Below, piece by piece: positions 25,801 through 31,000 of a stretch of 64,000 nucleotides of DNA (position 1 is the stretch's first letter; each line of letters starts with the position of its first letter). Under the pieces are notes generated by a model. The model was not told the DNA's origin. It searched no databases and saw only the letters and a list, made by a program, of their open reading frames with translations. The position numbers and the translations under genes are program-made. The DNA is from Agarilytica sp033852165 (lineage in GTDB: Bacteria; Pseudomonadota; Gammaproteobacteria; Pseudomonadales; Cellvibrionaceae), in NCBI GenBank assembly GCA_033852165.1, contig JAWSUZ010000079.1, forward strand, positions 6,932-70,931, read 5' to 3'.

Positions 25801-26975
25801 AATTCCCAGATAGAAACCGAAAGCGGAATCTGTCCACACTGATTATCAATCGTAACGGTTCTTGCTGGCTTATCGCCAAATAACGCGTCATGACTCTGCT
25901 TTGCATAATTAACACTGATGTCAAATAATTGAGACCTCTCGTTTTCCGCCCCTAAACCCGCAATACGATTTATTTCACTCACAGATAAACGCTGATGACG
26001 ATAAGATCGCCTTAATAACTGAGCGATACTCGTCAATAATGATCGAAAACTCAGACCCGATGAAAAATCAAATCGAACAGGAATAACACTAACAAACATA
26101 CCCGCCGTATTACGAAAAGACGCATTACTTCGATTCAAAATTGGTATTCCAAACACCAACTCACTTTGCTGACACGTGCGGGAAAAATATATGTACAACA
26201 CACCAAGAATTAGGTGCAAGATGGAAACGCCAGATTGCTCAGACAGGGAATTCAAATCATTATAAAGTGAGCGAGGAACATAAAAACTGTGCCCAGCCCC
26301 TAAAGTCGTTAGGATTTTTGATTTAAAGTTAGATCGCGGCTGTAATAATACAGCGGGGATAGAGTGATATTCTTTCTCCCAATACCGACAATCCTTTTCA
26401 TATTGTCGAGAAGAACGATATTCTTTCTCTTTCTCTAGATAAGATACATAAGACAAACCAGATAAATCAGGATCATCACCACGCGTAAGCGCCGAATAAA
26501 TATTCGCCAAAGAACGAGTTATTAATGCAATAGACCAACCATCCGCGATCAAATGATGATATTGCATTAACCAATAATAACGATTTTCTGAAACCTTAAC
26601 TAAGTCATAACGGAATAAAGGATTTTCGAAAACGTTATAGGGTTCCATTAATCGAATTTTCATCCAACCCAAAGCTGCCGACTCAGTGTTAGTACCGTTA
26701 GATAAATCTTTCAGCGGAACAGAAATCGATAATTCTGGTAAAAAATACTGCCGTGGTAATTCTCCTGCAGCTCTACTTTCATCAAACACCAATCGAAGCG
26801 CATCATGCTTTTTTATCAAAATATTGACCGATTGATCAAATCGGTCGGCATCAATGTGCCCATCAATCAAGACGTATCCACCGATATTGTACAAAGGTAT
26901 ATCGTGACGTAAGACTTGATCAAACCAGATTTCACTCTGTGAACTTGTCAAAGAAAAAAAAGATTGTTTCTTCAT
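10875..26975 (-). CDS. NRPS, first enzyme: five C-A-PCP modules
   Basis: This 5366-residue enzyme has five C-A-PCP modules and no docking domain at its N-terminus, so it probably starts the line. Its first C domain (YHHLIADGWS near residue 180) is divergent and may load an acyl starter. Pocket codes read by hand: module 1 DASTVAAVC (aromatic, probably Tyr); module 2 DAFFFGVTF (branched chain, Ile/Val); module 3 DFWNIGMVH (canonical Thr); module 4 DAWMIGAIC (unassigned); module 5 SIWTISMIG (no Asp235, unusual). PCP serine motifs LGG(H/N)SL lie near residues 1010, 2080, 3193, 4250 and 5305. The C domain of module 3 (IQDIYPLAPLQEGILF, HHIIADH) belongs to a different subtype, possibly dual epimerising/condensing. 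No epimerisation domain is seen. The C-terminus ends in an acidic tail EAELSW, a likely partner for the next protein's docking domain. Start is ATG at 26975; the ribosome site is weak (GAGG 12 bases upstream). Confidence 0.97.
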   Translation of the reverse strand: MKKQSFFSLTSSQSEIWFDQVLRHDIPLYNIGGYVLIDGHIDADRFDQSVNILIKKHDALRLVFDESRAAGELPRQYFLPELSISVPLKDLSNGTNTESAALGWMKIRLMEPYNVFENPLFRYDLVKVSENRYYWLMQYHHLIADGWSIALITRSLANIYSALTRGDDPDLSGLSYVSYLEKEKEYRSSRQYEKDCRYWEKEYHSIPAVLLQPRSNFKSKILTTLGAGHSFYVPRSLYNDLNSLSEQSGVSILHLILGVLYIYFSRTCQQSELVFGIPILNRSNASFRNTAGMFVSVIPVRFDFSSGLSFRSLLTSIAQLLRRSYRHQRLSVSEINRIAGLGAENERSQLFDISVNYAKQSHDALFGDKPARTVTIDNQCGQIPLSVSIWEFNEDEDVQFDFSYNLAYFDHDDVQKLSERFIAILENSLGDIDRPIVDIPLVSMPDIECLMKWNDTTADYPQEKCIHELFEKQVRLSPDVVALVYGEKQLTYKQLNNQSNQLAHYLVTEKQLQPDALVGICLERSFEVMISILGVLKAGGAYVPLDPTYPAARLSYMLEDAALETVITHRRLLVQNPITELQALCLDDTFIQENISRQSSVNITPRELGLSSQHLAYVIYTSGSTGNPKGVMLEHAGICNLVSAQIDRFDVRPDSCVLQFASMTFDAAVSEWAMALCSGSKLVLLPSQEPEALNNTVMRHSVSHATLPPALLPFLDHEAWRNVACIVVAGERCPQELADNWSTNRCFYNAYGPSESTVCTSIGLYDPSQPVLHIGTPINNLCVYVLDERLNLMPVGVVAELYVGGIGLARGYLNRPDLTKEKFIRNPFSDNPNDRLYKTGDLVRWLADGNLEYVGRIDDQVKIRGFRIELGEIENTLLTHPSVSEAVVVAREDSIGDKRLVAYVVADVNYSEVDESVKQIIDRYRQHLSQTLPEYMLPSAFVFLDELPLSPNGKVDRKVLPTPDIRQGQADYLAPITDTEKFLCEIWQDVLGVERVGITDNFFHLGGHSLLATRVIAKVNHRMCVDVPLRALFNSSSVQALALTIGGLDSVAAYPPIERVSRTGPLLLSYAQQRLWFIDQLEQSSVQYNMSASLRLSGRLDDSALQRAFNTVVKRHESLRTVFIDQGNGPLQCIQVAPEFELRVTDLSHLDSDRQDDRVQHASVAEANKAFDLRRDLMLRAQLLKLTDEAHVLLVSMHHIASDGWSVGILLTELSTLYQAYSEGKDSPLSALSIQYADYAHWQRQWLQGDTLNQKVAYWRQQLAALPVVHNVPLDYPRPQKQTFSGARVTQLISKTNVDGLKTLCDAQGATLFMGLHAAFSVLLARYSGENDIVIGSPIANREQVEVESLIGLFVNTLVLRSDLSKAPSFVDLLAQSKQTALDAYAHQQVPFEQLVEVLQPERTLSHSPLCQIMLVLQNNQQSELLLTGLSQSPLVETGVQAKFDLTLNVQEGGHGLSVSWEYNTDLFDACTIERMADHFVILLHNLLARPHDNVHGIDLLSDDERYQQLVTWNDTRVDYLKDRCIHELFEIQAAEHPEAIALIFEEAQLTYGELNRQANQLAHYLVKENNLQPDTLVGICLNRSLEMVIAILGVLKSGGAYVPLDPDYPEARLAYMLEDAGLETVITRHDILERTPIAASRALCVDIPVIQQRLSSQSIDNVDAKKLGLNTRNLAYVIYTSGSTGNPKGVMIEHAAVVRLVTNTNFIDYENTSAIAQASNISFDAATFEIWGALVNGAKLVYVSKFELLNTSELHKKIEKCNIDTLFTTTALFNSVAESDPSCFARLKNVFFGGEECSIRAVRAIANSGKPSRLVHVYGPTENTTFSTWKNLDLETINNQESLAIGEPLNNTTAYVVNDAMTLQPIGVGGELLLGGEGVSRGYLNRSDLTKAKFIKNPFSSDASERLYKTGDLVRWLPDGNLEFIGRIDRQVKIRGFRIELGEIENTLLILELVSEAVVVAQEGMSGKTLVAYVVSNRLSKNLGATADDLIQKCRHHISQKLPEYMWPTVFVVLDILPLTPNGKVDRKALPVPRVNQSKNEYVPPQTETEKVLCDIWQDVLEVDQVGVADNFFRLGGHSLLLMRVLSKLQERGRNAEVSRLFGAATLREQASMLDSELDAVSCGKLDAESQSNYSVFRATPNLIPDPCYHLTPDMLPLINLTQEDLDTIIATVDGGVENIQDIYPLAPLQEGILFHYQMSEIGEDPYVLPALLVAKTRQQRDDFLGALQVVMDRHDALRTAIMWKDLPQAVQVVHRRVNLPIDHFTINPDMDLATQLDNQMEEAQKYLNITKAPLLRIQISEHQQSEQYFILLKLHHIIADHVALEIIQSEINTILQNELASLDAPLGYREFVSHSLHQAERLNYEVFFKEKLKGFSEPTAPFDLLNVHGSGGDIIEASREFPLLLARQTRELSQRLNISPAALFHSAFAWVVGVCSGQDDVVFGTVLSGRLQGTAGADCMLGMFINTLPCRLNLKDMNVESVVKQAQAELLSLLPYEQVSLAKAQQCSEFPSGIPLFTAILNYRHSARNSSDWGKDMGVEVLRAHERTNYPFTVSIDDFGEGFAITAQVNARIDPVRVVGYLQKAMESLIEALSASSVKNILDLSILPSSERKNLLAAGGDSEKYYSHDMCIHEQFEAQVINNPDAVALVFENTQLTYRELNQQANQLAHYLIAEKGVQSDTLVGICLNRSREMVVAILGVLKSGGAYVPLDPTYPEARLRHILNDTQLATVITSREILTDMSVISDQALCLDDDDVQVALKHQSVKDLDRSSTDERSSRLAYVIFTSGSTGKPKGVLTTHQNVTRLFTASESCFDFNEKDIWTLFHSYAFDFSVWELWGALIHGGRLLVIPYWITRSSDDFYQLLVKENVTVLNQTPSAFNLLMAVDEDRQESLALRYVIFGGEQLKPASLRPWMLRRGDKTPQLVNMYGITETTVHVTYHRILLNELMGNQEQSVIGRPLKDLSAWVLTPENQLAPVGVKGELHVGGSGLARGYLNRQDLTAEKFISNPFSDNPNDRLYKTGDLVRWLVDGNLEYVGRIDDQVKIRGFRIELGEIENTILTHPSVSETVVIAREDGAGDKCLVAYVVADVQYSEVDESVKQLIDCYRQHLRQTLPEYMLPSAFVFLDELPLSPNGKVDRKALPTPDIRLGQADYLAPITDTEKSLCEIWQDVLGVERVGITDNFFRLGGHSLLATRVIAKVNRQLCVDVPLKSLFNSSSVQTLALTIDGLDSVAAYPPIESMSDTGPLLLSYAQQRLWFIDQLEQSSVQYNMPASLRLSGSLNVSALQRAFNTVVRRHESLRTVFIDQGKGPFQRIHVSPEFELRVTDLSHLDSDRQEDSVQCASVAEANKTFDLRQDLMLRAQLLKLSEDAHILLVTIHHIASDGWSVGILLTELSALYQAYSEGKDNPLSPLSIQYADYAHWQRQWLQGDALNQKVAYWRQQLAALPVVHNVPLDYPRPKKQTFSGARLTQKIRKTDLEGLNALCDAQGATLFMGLHAAFSVLLARYSGENDIVIGSPIANREQVEVESLIGLFVNTLVLRSDLSDAPSFTDLLGKSKQTALDAYTHQQVPFEQLVEVLQPERSLSHSPLCQIMLVLQNNQQSELRLLGLTLSPLAETGVQAKFDLTLNVEESGHGLSVSWEYNTDLFNARTIERMADNFAILLHNLLARPHDNVHGIGLLSDAERYQQLVTWNATQAEYPEHLCIHELFERQAEEHPESIALIFEETQLTYGELNRQANQLAHYLITEKGVQPETLVGVCMERSLEMVIAILGILKAGGAYVPLDSDYPEERLAYMLEDAGLETVITTLGVLSKTPVTVAQSLCLDDGIVKQQLSYQTVENLLPSTLTLTAKKLAYVIYTSGSSGQPKGVMISHQGLVNLMGDNAERFSIGQKTRFLQNTSISFDAASWVFWMSLSHGASVVVEKEIMADRHYLEALINQKKISHVMMVPSSLSFLEPDHVPNLQCVIVGGDKCPQSLSNKWNEKFSFFNAYGPTENTICSSVKNIVCNETVNIGRIVQNSRAYVLDNLGEPLPIGVVGELHLGGVGLAQGYLNRPEMTAEKFIPNPFDGISNRLYKTGDRVRWLPNGDLEYLGRIDDQVKIRGFRIELGEIENTLLTHPSVSETVVVAREDNVGDKRLVAYVVAEEQCSEADKSVKWLIDRYCQHLGQTLPEYMLPSAFVFLDDLPLSPNGKVDRKVLPAPDMCQGQLDYSAPITDTEKSLCEIWQYVLGVERVSINDNFFRLGGHSLSAVRMIAKVEFELEVRVPVREVFEHTTVEKLALFIDLNLQGNMASTIFPRKKDQLIPLSFVQKSYWFLYQLEDGSATYNSALTLRLKGVVNIDALEKSFQTLISRHENLRTRLVLIESDPYQVVDAISPWVLPLVNTHARDVTDLVRQEATRVFILDQEPAFRVKLFCLGNNENVLSIVSHHTVMDGWSMDILLRELAQLYDTFCFGVDSELPPLPIQYGDYAVWQQQTFMGEIYQTQCAYWKEKLNGLAPLIDLPTDYTRPPMQSYCGDSCEIVIPALLSKALSSYASSQGVTLFHVVLSGMAILLSRYTRTTDIPLGTAIANRPQPVLEELVGCFVNTVVLRCEVSRDEDFNTIVQQVKDTALDAFSHADVPFDSVVDAVNPERSLGVPPIFQVMFRLHNQARGEGVELTGLEIEPFPFSSQSTVELDLNVSLMETAEGIRGEFAYATDLFCKETIQRFIRHYVQLLTEAMKTPTQAVGLLGFLSEHEQRQLSCWNDTTMAYPEDECIHTLFEASAARLPEKSAYICGEERYSYASLNAKANQMAHWLRDQGVGPEVRVGVCVGRSAWMGLSLLAVLKSGGTYVPLDPAYPKEHLGHMLAVAKPTVILTEQLLVERLPESSAQFVCVDQGDERWAEASTDNPTHLTGAEHSAYILFTSGSTGKPKGILVAHKSLRNMPLAHSHWNLLSEKSRILQFASLSFSISIWNSFMAWVAGATLYQVTEEESLPGDALYQLIEREQITTATWPVSVLCALPIDHIAKSLQIIISSAEPCNDEVVLRWAEGGRRFLNMYGNTEVSIGSTLYEYQQSGQRLSIGRAFPNTTMYLLDKQLQPVPVGVVAEIYTGGIGLAKGYVNQPEETREKFIQNPFSNTAEERLYKTGDLGRYLSNGEIEFIGRDDFQVNIRGFRIELAEVEGVLRSHDAIDEVVVVTNKDHQGIDQLVCFYVIKNCSASRGDLTAQSLRTLVADRLPNYMIPAIFVSLDEMPLTPNRKVDRLALSASTVDRIDQAEYEASETETQRILCDIYRDMLDVERIGLSDNFFHLGGNSLLATKLLVKVNDVLGIKLTIREVFSCENIRMMSELIDRYLLLKQKELLSKETEGEAELSW
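14640..15620 (-). repeat. Twin A-domain segment, copy in the first NRPS (DAWMIGAIC)
   Basis: Partner of 8060-9040, in module 4 of the five-module enzyme. Landmarks such as the segment near 14895 recur near 8314 with few changes. Flanking C and PCP segments are less similar between the two, so the A core seems to have moved as a unit. Confidence 0.75.
15750..18005 (-). repeat. NRPS internal duplicate block, copy 1 (A3 end - PCP3 - C4 - A4 start)
   Basis: By eye this block is closely similar over roughly 2.2 kb to 22310-24565, at a constant offset of about 6560 bases (shared landmarks at 16021/22580 and 17401/23961). It covers the end of one A domain, the PCP, the whole C domain and the start of the next A domain. 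The similarity drops inside both flanking A domains, as expected for module duplication or gene conversion that exchanges substrate-pocket segments. Identity was not computed. Confidence 0.8.
22310..24565 (-). repeat. NRPS internal duplicate block, copy 2 (A1 end - PCP1 - C2 - A2 start)
   Basis: Partner of 15750-18005. It spans A1 from about core A8, PCP1, C2 and the first part of A2. The copies differ by scattered substitutions, so the duplication is recent relative to the other modules but not brand new. Confidence 0.8.
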
Positions 26976-28052
26976 ACCAACTTACATCCTCACAATCAAA
27001 ACTTGCCAAAGGTTTAACATACGATGAGCAGTACACGCCCACGGTCAAACGCACTCCAGCAGGGGAAGTGAATTTCAAACAAATACAAATTTATTTGTGC
27101 GGCCAGAACAATTAAGAACAGTGGTTTTTATTTTTATATAATAATTACAGGATTAGACTTCTACATAATCAAGAAGAAACAGAAGGCGATCAACGCCTAC
27201 ACTAACCGAAACACATTAAACACCCACAAGACTCAACCGGCCGCTCTAACAGGGCGTTCAACCAACATTAACGTAAAACAAAACCATAAAAACCTCGCAG
27301 TTATTTAACAGGAGCCTTCCAATGGACGATAAAAATAGAGAAATTCGAATATTAAAAACACATTCACGCCAACACTATACAAACTTAGCGCCACCCCGCT
27401 AATCAGCAAAGATATATGAATGCGACACAAAACAAATAATACTGACTAAAGAAAGTAACGAGTTCTGAAAACTCATAAAACGGCATTAGACTAACCACGC
27501 ACCTAACAGGAAATATGATCAGCAACCACCATATCACATTACATGTTTTTTACCGCGTTACTTTCCTGCTCAATATAAAGGGCATTTCTAAACGCAGACC
27601 AGCACGCTAAACGCCGGTTCACAAGCGTAAAATATACGGCGAAAGCCAAACAACTTGATAAACATATTAATCAAATCCATAAGACTCCACAACACTTTCG
27701 TTCAGAGGTAAACGCAACTGACGGGTGGTTTAGTGTTTTTCCAGAGGAACACCAGAGGAATTTAGTGGCAAGCAGGAAAGTCACAATTGTAATATTACAG
27801 GTATAAAATAGCCATTTACGCCCCCCCCCAACCAATATCAGAAGTAAATGGTCGAAAACCACAGATCAACGATAGCCATAAGAGGAAATAATGTCACTCT
27901 ATTCGTTTCCAAAATATAAACTCATGGTGTCCAATTTCCTACACATCCATACATTTTAGGCCCCAATCTCAACACAAGAAAAGAGGATCGAGGTGTTATT
28001 TCCCAAACTGCCGCCGTACACAAAAAATCGAGCACGACAACAACCTCGAAAC
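26976..28052. other. Long non-coding gap upstream of the NRPS operon
   Basis: About 1.1 kb with no convincing long gene. It is AT-rich around 27110-27170, a plausible promoter zone for the leftward NRPS operon, but no clear -35/-10 pair could be assigned. It contains one small plus-strand ORF with a good ribosome site (27322-27402). A 63-codon minus-strand ORF at 27671-27862 has no supporting feature. The gap lies where an immunity gene for the adjacent RHS protein might be expected, and none is visible. Confidence 0.6.
27322..27402 (+). CDS. Possible 26-residue peptide, divergent from the NRPS operon
   Basis: ATG at 27322 is preceded by CAGGAG with 7 bases of spacing, the best ribosome site in this gap. 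It opens a 26-codon frame beginning MDDKNREIRILK and ending LAPPR. The peptide is basic and hydrophilic, with no signal sequence. It could be a real small protein, a leader peptide or the remnant of a longer gene. No family is recognised, and the only evidence is the ribosome site. Confidence 0.3.
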   Translation: MDDKNREIRILKTHSRQHYTNLAPPR

Positions 28053-28079
28053 AACTACGCTACCTTAGGCAGCGTAGTT
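28053..28079 (-). terminator. Hairpin just after the RHS gene
   Basis: A 12-bp stem (AACTACGCTGCC against GGTAGCGTAGTT on the minus strand, one G-U pair) with a 3-base loop lies 17 bases past the stop of the giant RHS gene. The following T tract is short, so it is probably but not certainly an intrinsic terminator. It separates the RHS gene from the NRPS promoter region. Confidence 0.65.
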
Positions 28080-28095
28080 TAAAAACTCAACCCCT

Positions 28096-31000
28096 CTAAT
28101 CCTTCACCTTCCTCCATTCGGAGCGCCAATATTTATTGGTGTTTTTATAATCCTTAAATGCTTTATGCCTTCTACCAAGCCCTAAGGCAGCACGCTTCGA
28201 AATAACCCAATCGGTTGCTTCCAATTCCACGTATGGCCCTACCTGCTCATTTGAAAGAAAATCTAAACCGCCCAGTCGAAATTGCATTGCGTGGGTTAAC
28301 TCTTCGGCGAGCGTTTGAATAAAACGCGTCCCTTCCATATTCGACGCCAAACCCTCGTCGATTAAGATGGTGCCATCTCGTGCAATCGTTCCCCAAGCCG
28401 CCACACCCGAAGTGAAGCGTTTAATCTCTGAGCCGCTGGCGAAGCGCACTTTAAAATCGGGGTACTTGTCACGATCAAAATCATACAGTTCCAGAATTTT
28501 AGTGATCTCAGCCGCTTTCTCGTCTAGGACTCGTTGTTGCTCCACTTTTATTTTATCGGCTTCAGCCGCTTCACTCTCGCCATTAAAGACCTGAGCAAAT
28601 GCTGCCGTTCCCGCACCATTAACAAATTTACCGCCTGAAACTTTTGAAATCGTGCCGCCGATAATCGCAGCCGTCGCAATTCTAAAGCCGGCTTTTGATG
28701 ACTCCGTTCCAATCATGTTATTCACATTGGCAAGTTTGGTTAAACCTGCCGAGGCAAAACCGTGGGCAAACTTACCGCCTTGTAATTCAGCCATTACGCC
28801 TCCGACCATTCCGTGCGCAAGGGCTTTGGCTGGCAAACTTAAATGGTCAGCACCCCCAATCGCACTGAACACCGAACTGGAGGCATAAGAAATTGCCCCG
28901 GCTTTCATCCCGTCGAATAAACTTGCGCCGTTGGAATAGGCCATGACTTCGGCGTAAAGCGCCAGGGCTTCGGGCCCACCGTAATAGCCAATTATCGCCG
29001 ACACAATGCCGTTAACAATGGCGTTACTGCCCAAAAATTGCATATACGGTTGGATAATGTTTTTGCCAACCCAGGTGTGCTGAATGGTGTAACGAAGGAT
29101 GGCTGAAAATATAAAATAGCCACTCGGGTCTGTCGCATTCAAGGGGTTATTTCTGACGTAGGAATAACGGTTATACATTTGCGTATCGGCGACCACTTGA
29201 ATAAACGGGTCCGCTTGTAAAAACCGCCCTAAACGTGGATCGTAAACACGCCCGTTCATATGGATGAGTCCAACCTCGTCCAGCATTTCTTGGCCAGTAA
29301 AACCGCGTGTGGTATTTGCGTGATCAAAATTCAGTAATTCAGTGACATTCAAGTCTGACCAATCCGCCGCGTTACGACGCTGCCCCCAAGCATCGAAACT
29401 CATTTCTTGAATCACGGTGCCGTTGCCGTCGGTGATAAAGTCCAGCGAACCCAGATGATCTTTATAAAGATAGGTTTTTTCGGTATCGCGGATCTCGCCT
29501 TCGGTACTGGTCGTTGTGGTGTAAATAGCCACGCCGTTAATCATGCGCTTCCACTGCACCGTGTCGCTGCCCAGTTCGCTAATACGCTCGACGCTACCCA
29601 GATAGCGGGTTTCTTTTATGCTGCCAGTATCGCTATTGGTATCGGTACGCAGGTAACGCGAACGACCGGGGCCATATTTAAAGGCAATACGGTGATTACC
29701 TTTTGTAATGAGGCTCGGTTTATCGAAACTGGTGTACGTGAGCGAGCGCCCTGCCAAACTTCCTACGGCGGTATCAGCGGTTAAATTACCGTTGGCATCA
29801 TAGCTGTAAGTAACGCCATCGCCGGTTGTGCTCACCGCATGCGGACCTGCGCTATTTTGCCCGTAGGTATACGTGCCCACGCCGGTTTTACTGAGGATAT
29901 TACCGATGCTGTTGTAGGTCATCGTGTTAACACCGGCCAAAGAAAAGGGGCCGATGGGACCACTAATGGGGCCGCTGATGGTGGTGCTGCTGCCGCTATC
30001 GCTACTGCCGCCGACAGAGCCGATAGTGGTGCTGATAGTACCGACAAGACCGATGCTTTTGGAAATACCGACGGTATTGAGCGTGCTGCTCAACAGACGA
30101 TTAAGACCATCGTAAGCAAAAGTTTCAGTAAGGTTCCGGCTGCCGCTGGTGTTATGGCGAGTTTCCAAGTTGCCAACAGAATCCCACTCATACTCAATGG
30201 ATTGTATTTGTTGGCCAATCAGTAACTGCGCGTACTGCCCCTGTAAACGCCCCGTTTTCGCGTCATAGTCGAAGCGACTGATGCTACCGTTCCCCAATAT
30301 GGCCGAGGTCACTTGGCCACGCACGTTTTGCTCACTGACACGATAAACTTCGTCATTACTGGCGATGTCGGTGATGTAACTCAAATGCCCGTAGCTGTTG
30401 TAATAATTGTGAATACCGCTGCCGACGCTAACGGCGCTGGTGCTGCTGGTGCTATCTCGGCCATTACTTCCATTGCTGCCGCCGCTGATTGCCGTGAGGT
30501 CGAATGAATCGTAATGACGCTTGATCCGGTTATACGGGTCGTAGACGGTTTGTGTCATGTAATCAAAACCGCCACTTTCGTCATGGCTGGTCAAGACTTT
30601 GAAGCCTCGGCCATATTGATCGTATTGATAAAAGCGCGCAAAACCGCCGATAAATTCAACCACATAATCGAGTTGCCCAAGGCCATTCGCGGCGGTGTCG
30701 TAGAACCATTGCGTATCACCTTCGATAACCCCACTAGCCAAACGATCGATGCGGCTAATCATGCGGCCTAGTCGATCGTAGCTGAGCGTGCGGGTTTGCG
30801 ATTTCGCATCGGTTTGCACAATCAATTCGCCAAAGGCGTTGTAATCGTAAGTCCAATAGCCTTTGTCGGGGTCGCTCATGGCGATTTTACGACTCAGATT
30901 ATCGTAGGTCATTTCCACACGAATATTATGAGGATCATCAAGGGATCCTAAGCTCACTGCGGCGGTGAGATTGCCCACAGGGTCGTATTCGTAGCGGAGG

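Noticed and set aside
4000..26400. Many ORFs of 60-180 codons on the plus strand inside the NRPS region (for example 9906-10436, 8964-9374, 23255-23608)
   Set aside because: They are antisense to conserved NRPS domains, recur at the same place in homologous modules and show no protein features of their own.
27671..27862. 63-codon minus-strand ORF as immunity gene for the RHS toxin
   Set aside because: No ribosome site, Cys/Trp-rich odd composition and no family. Kept only as a possible refutation point for the missing-immunity observation.
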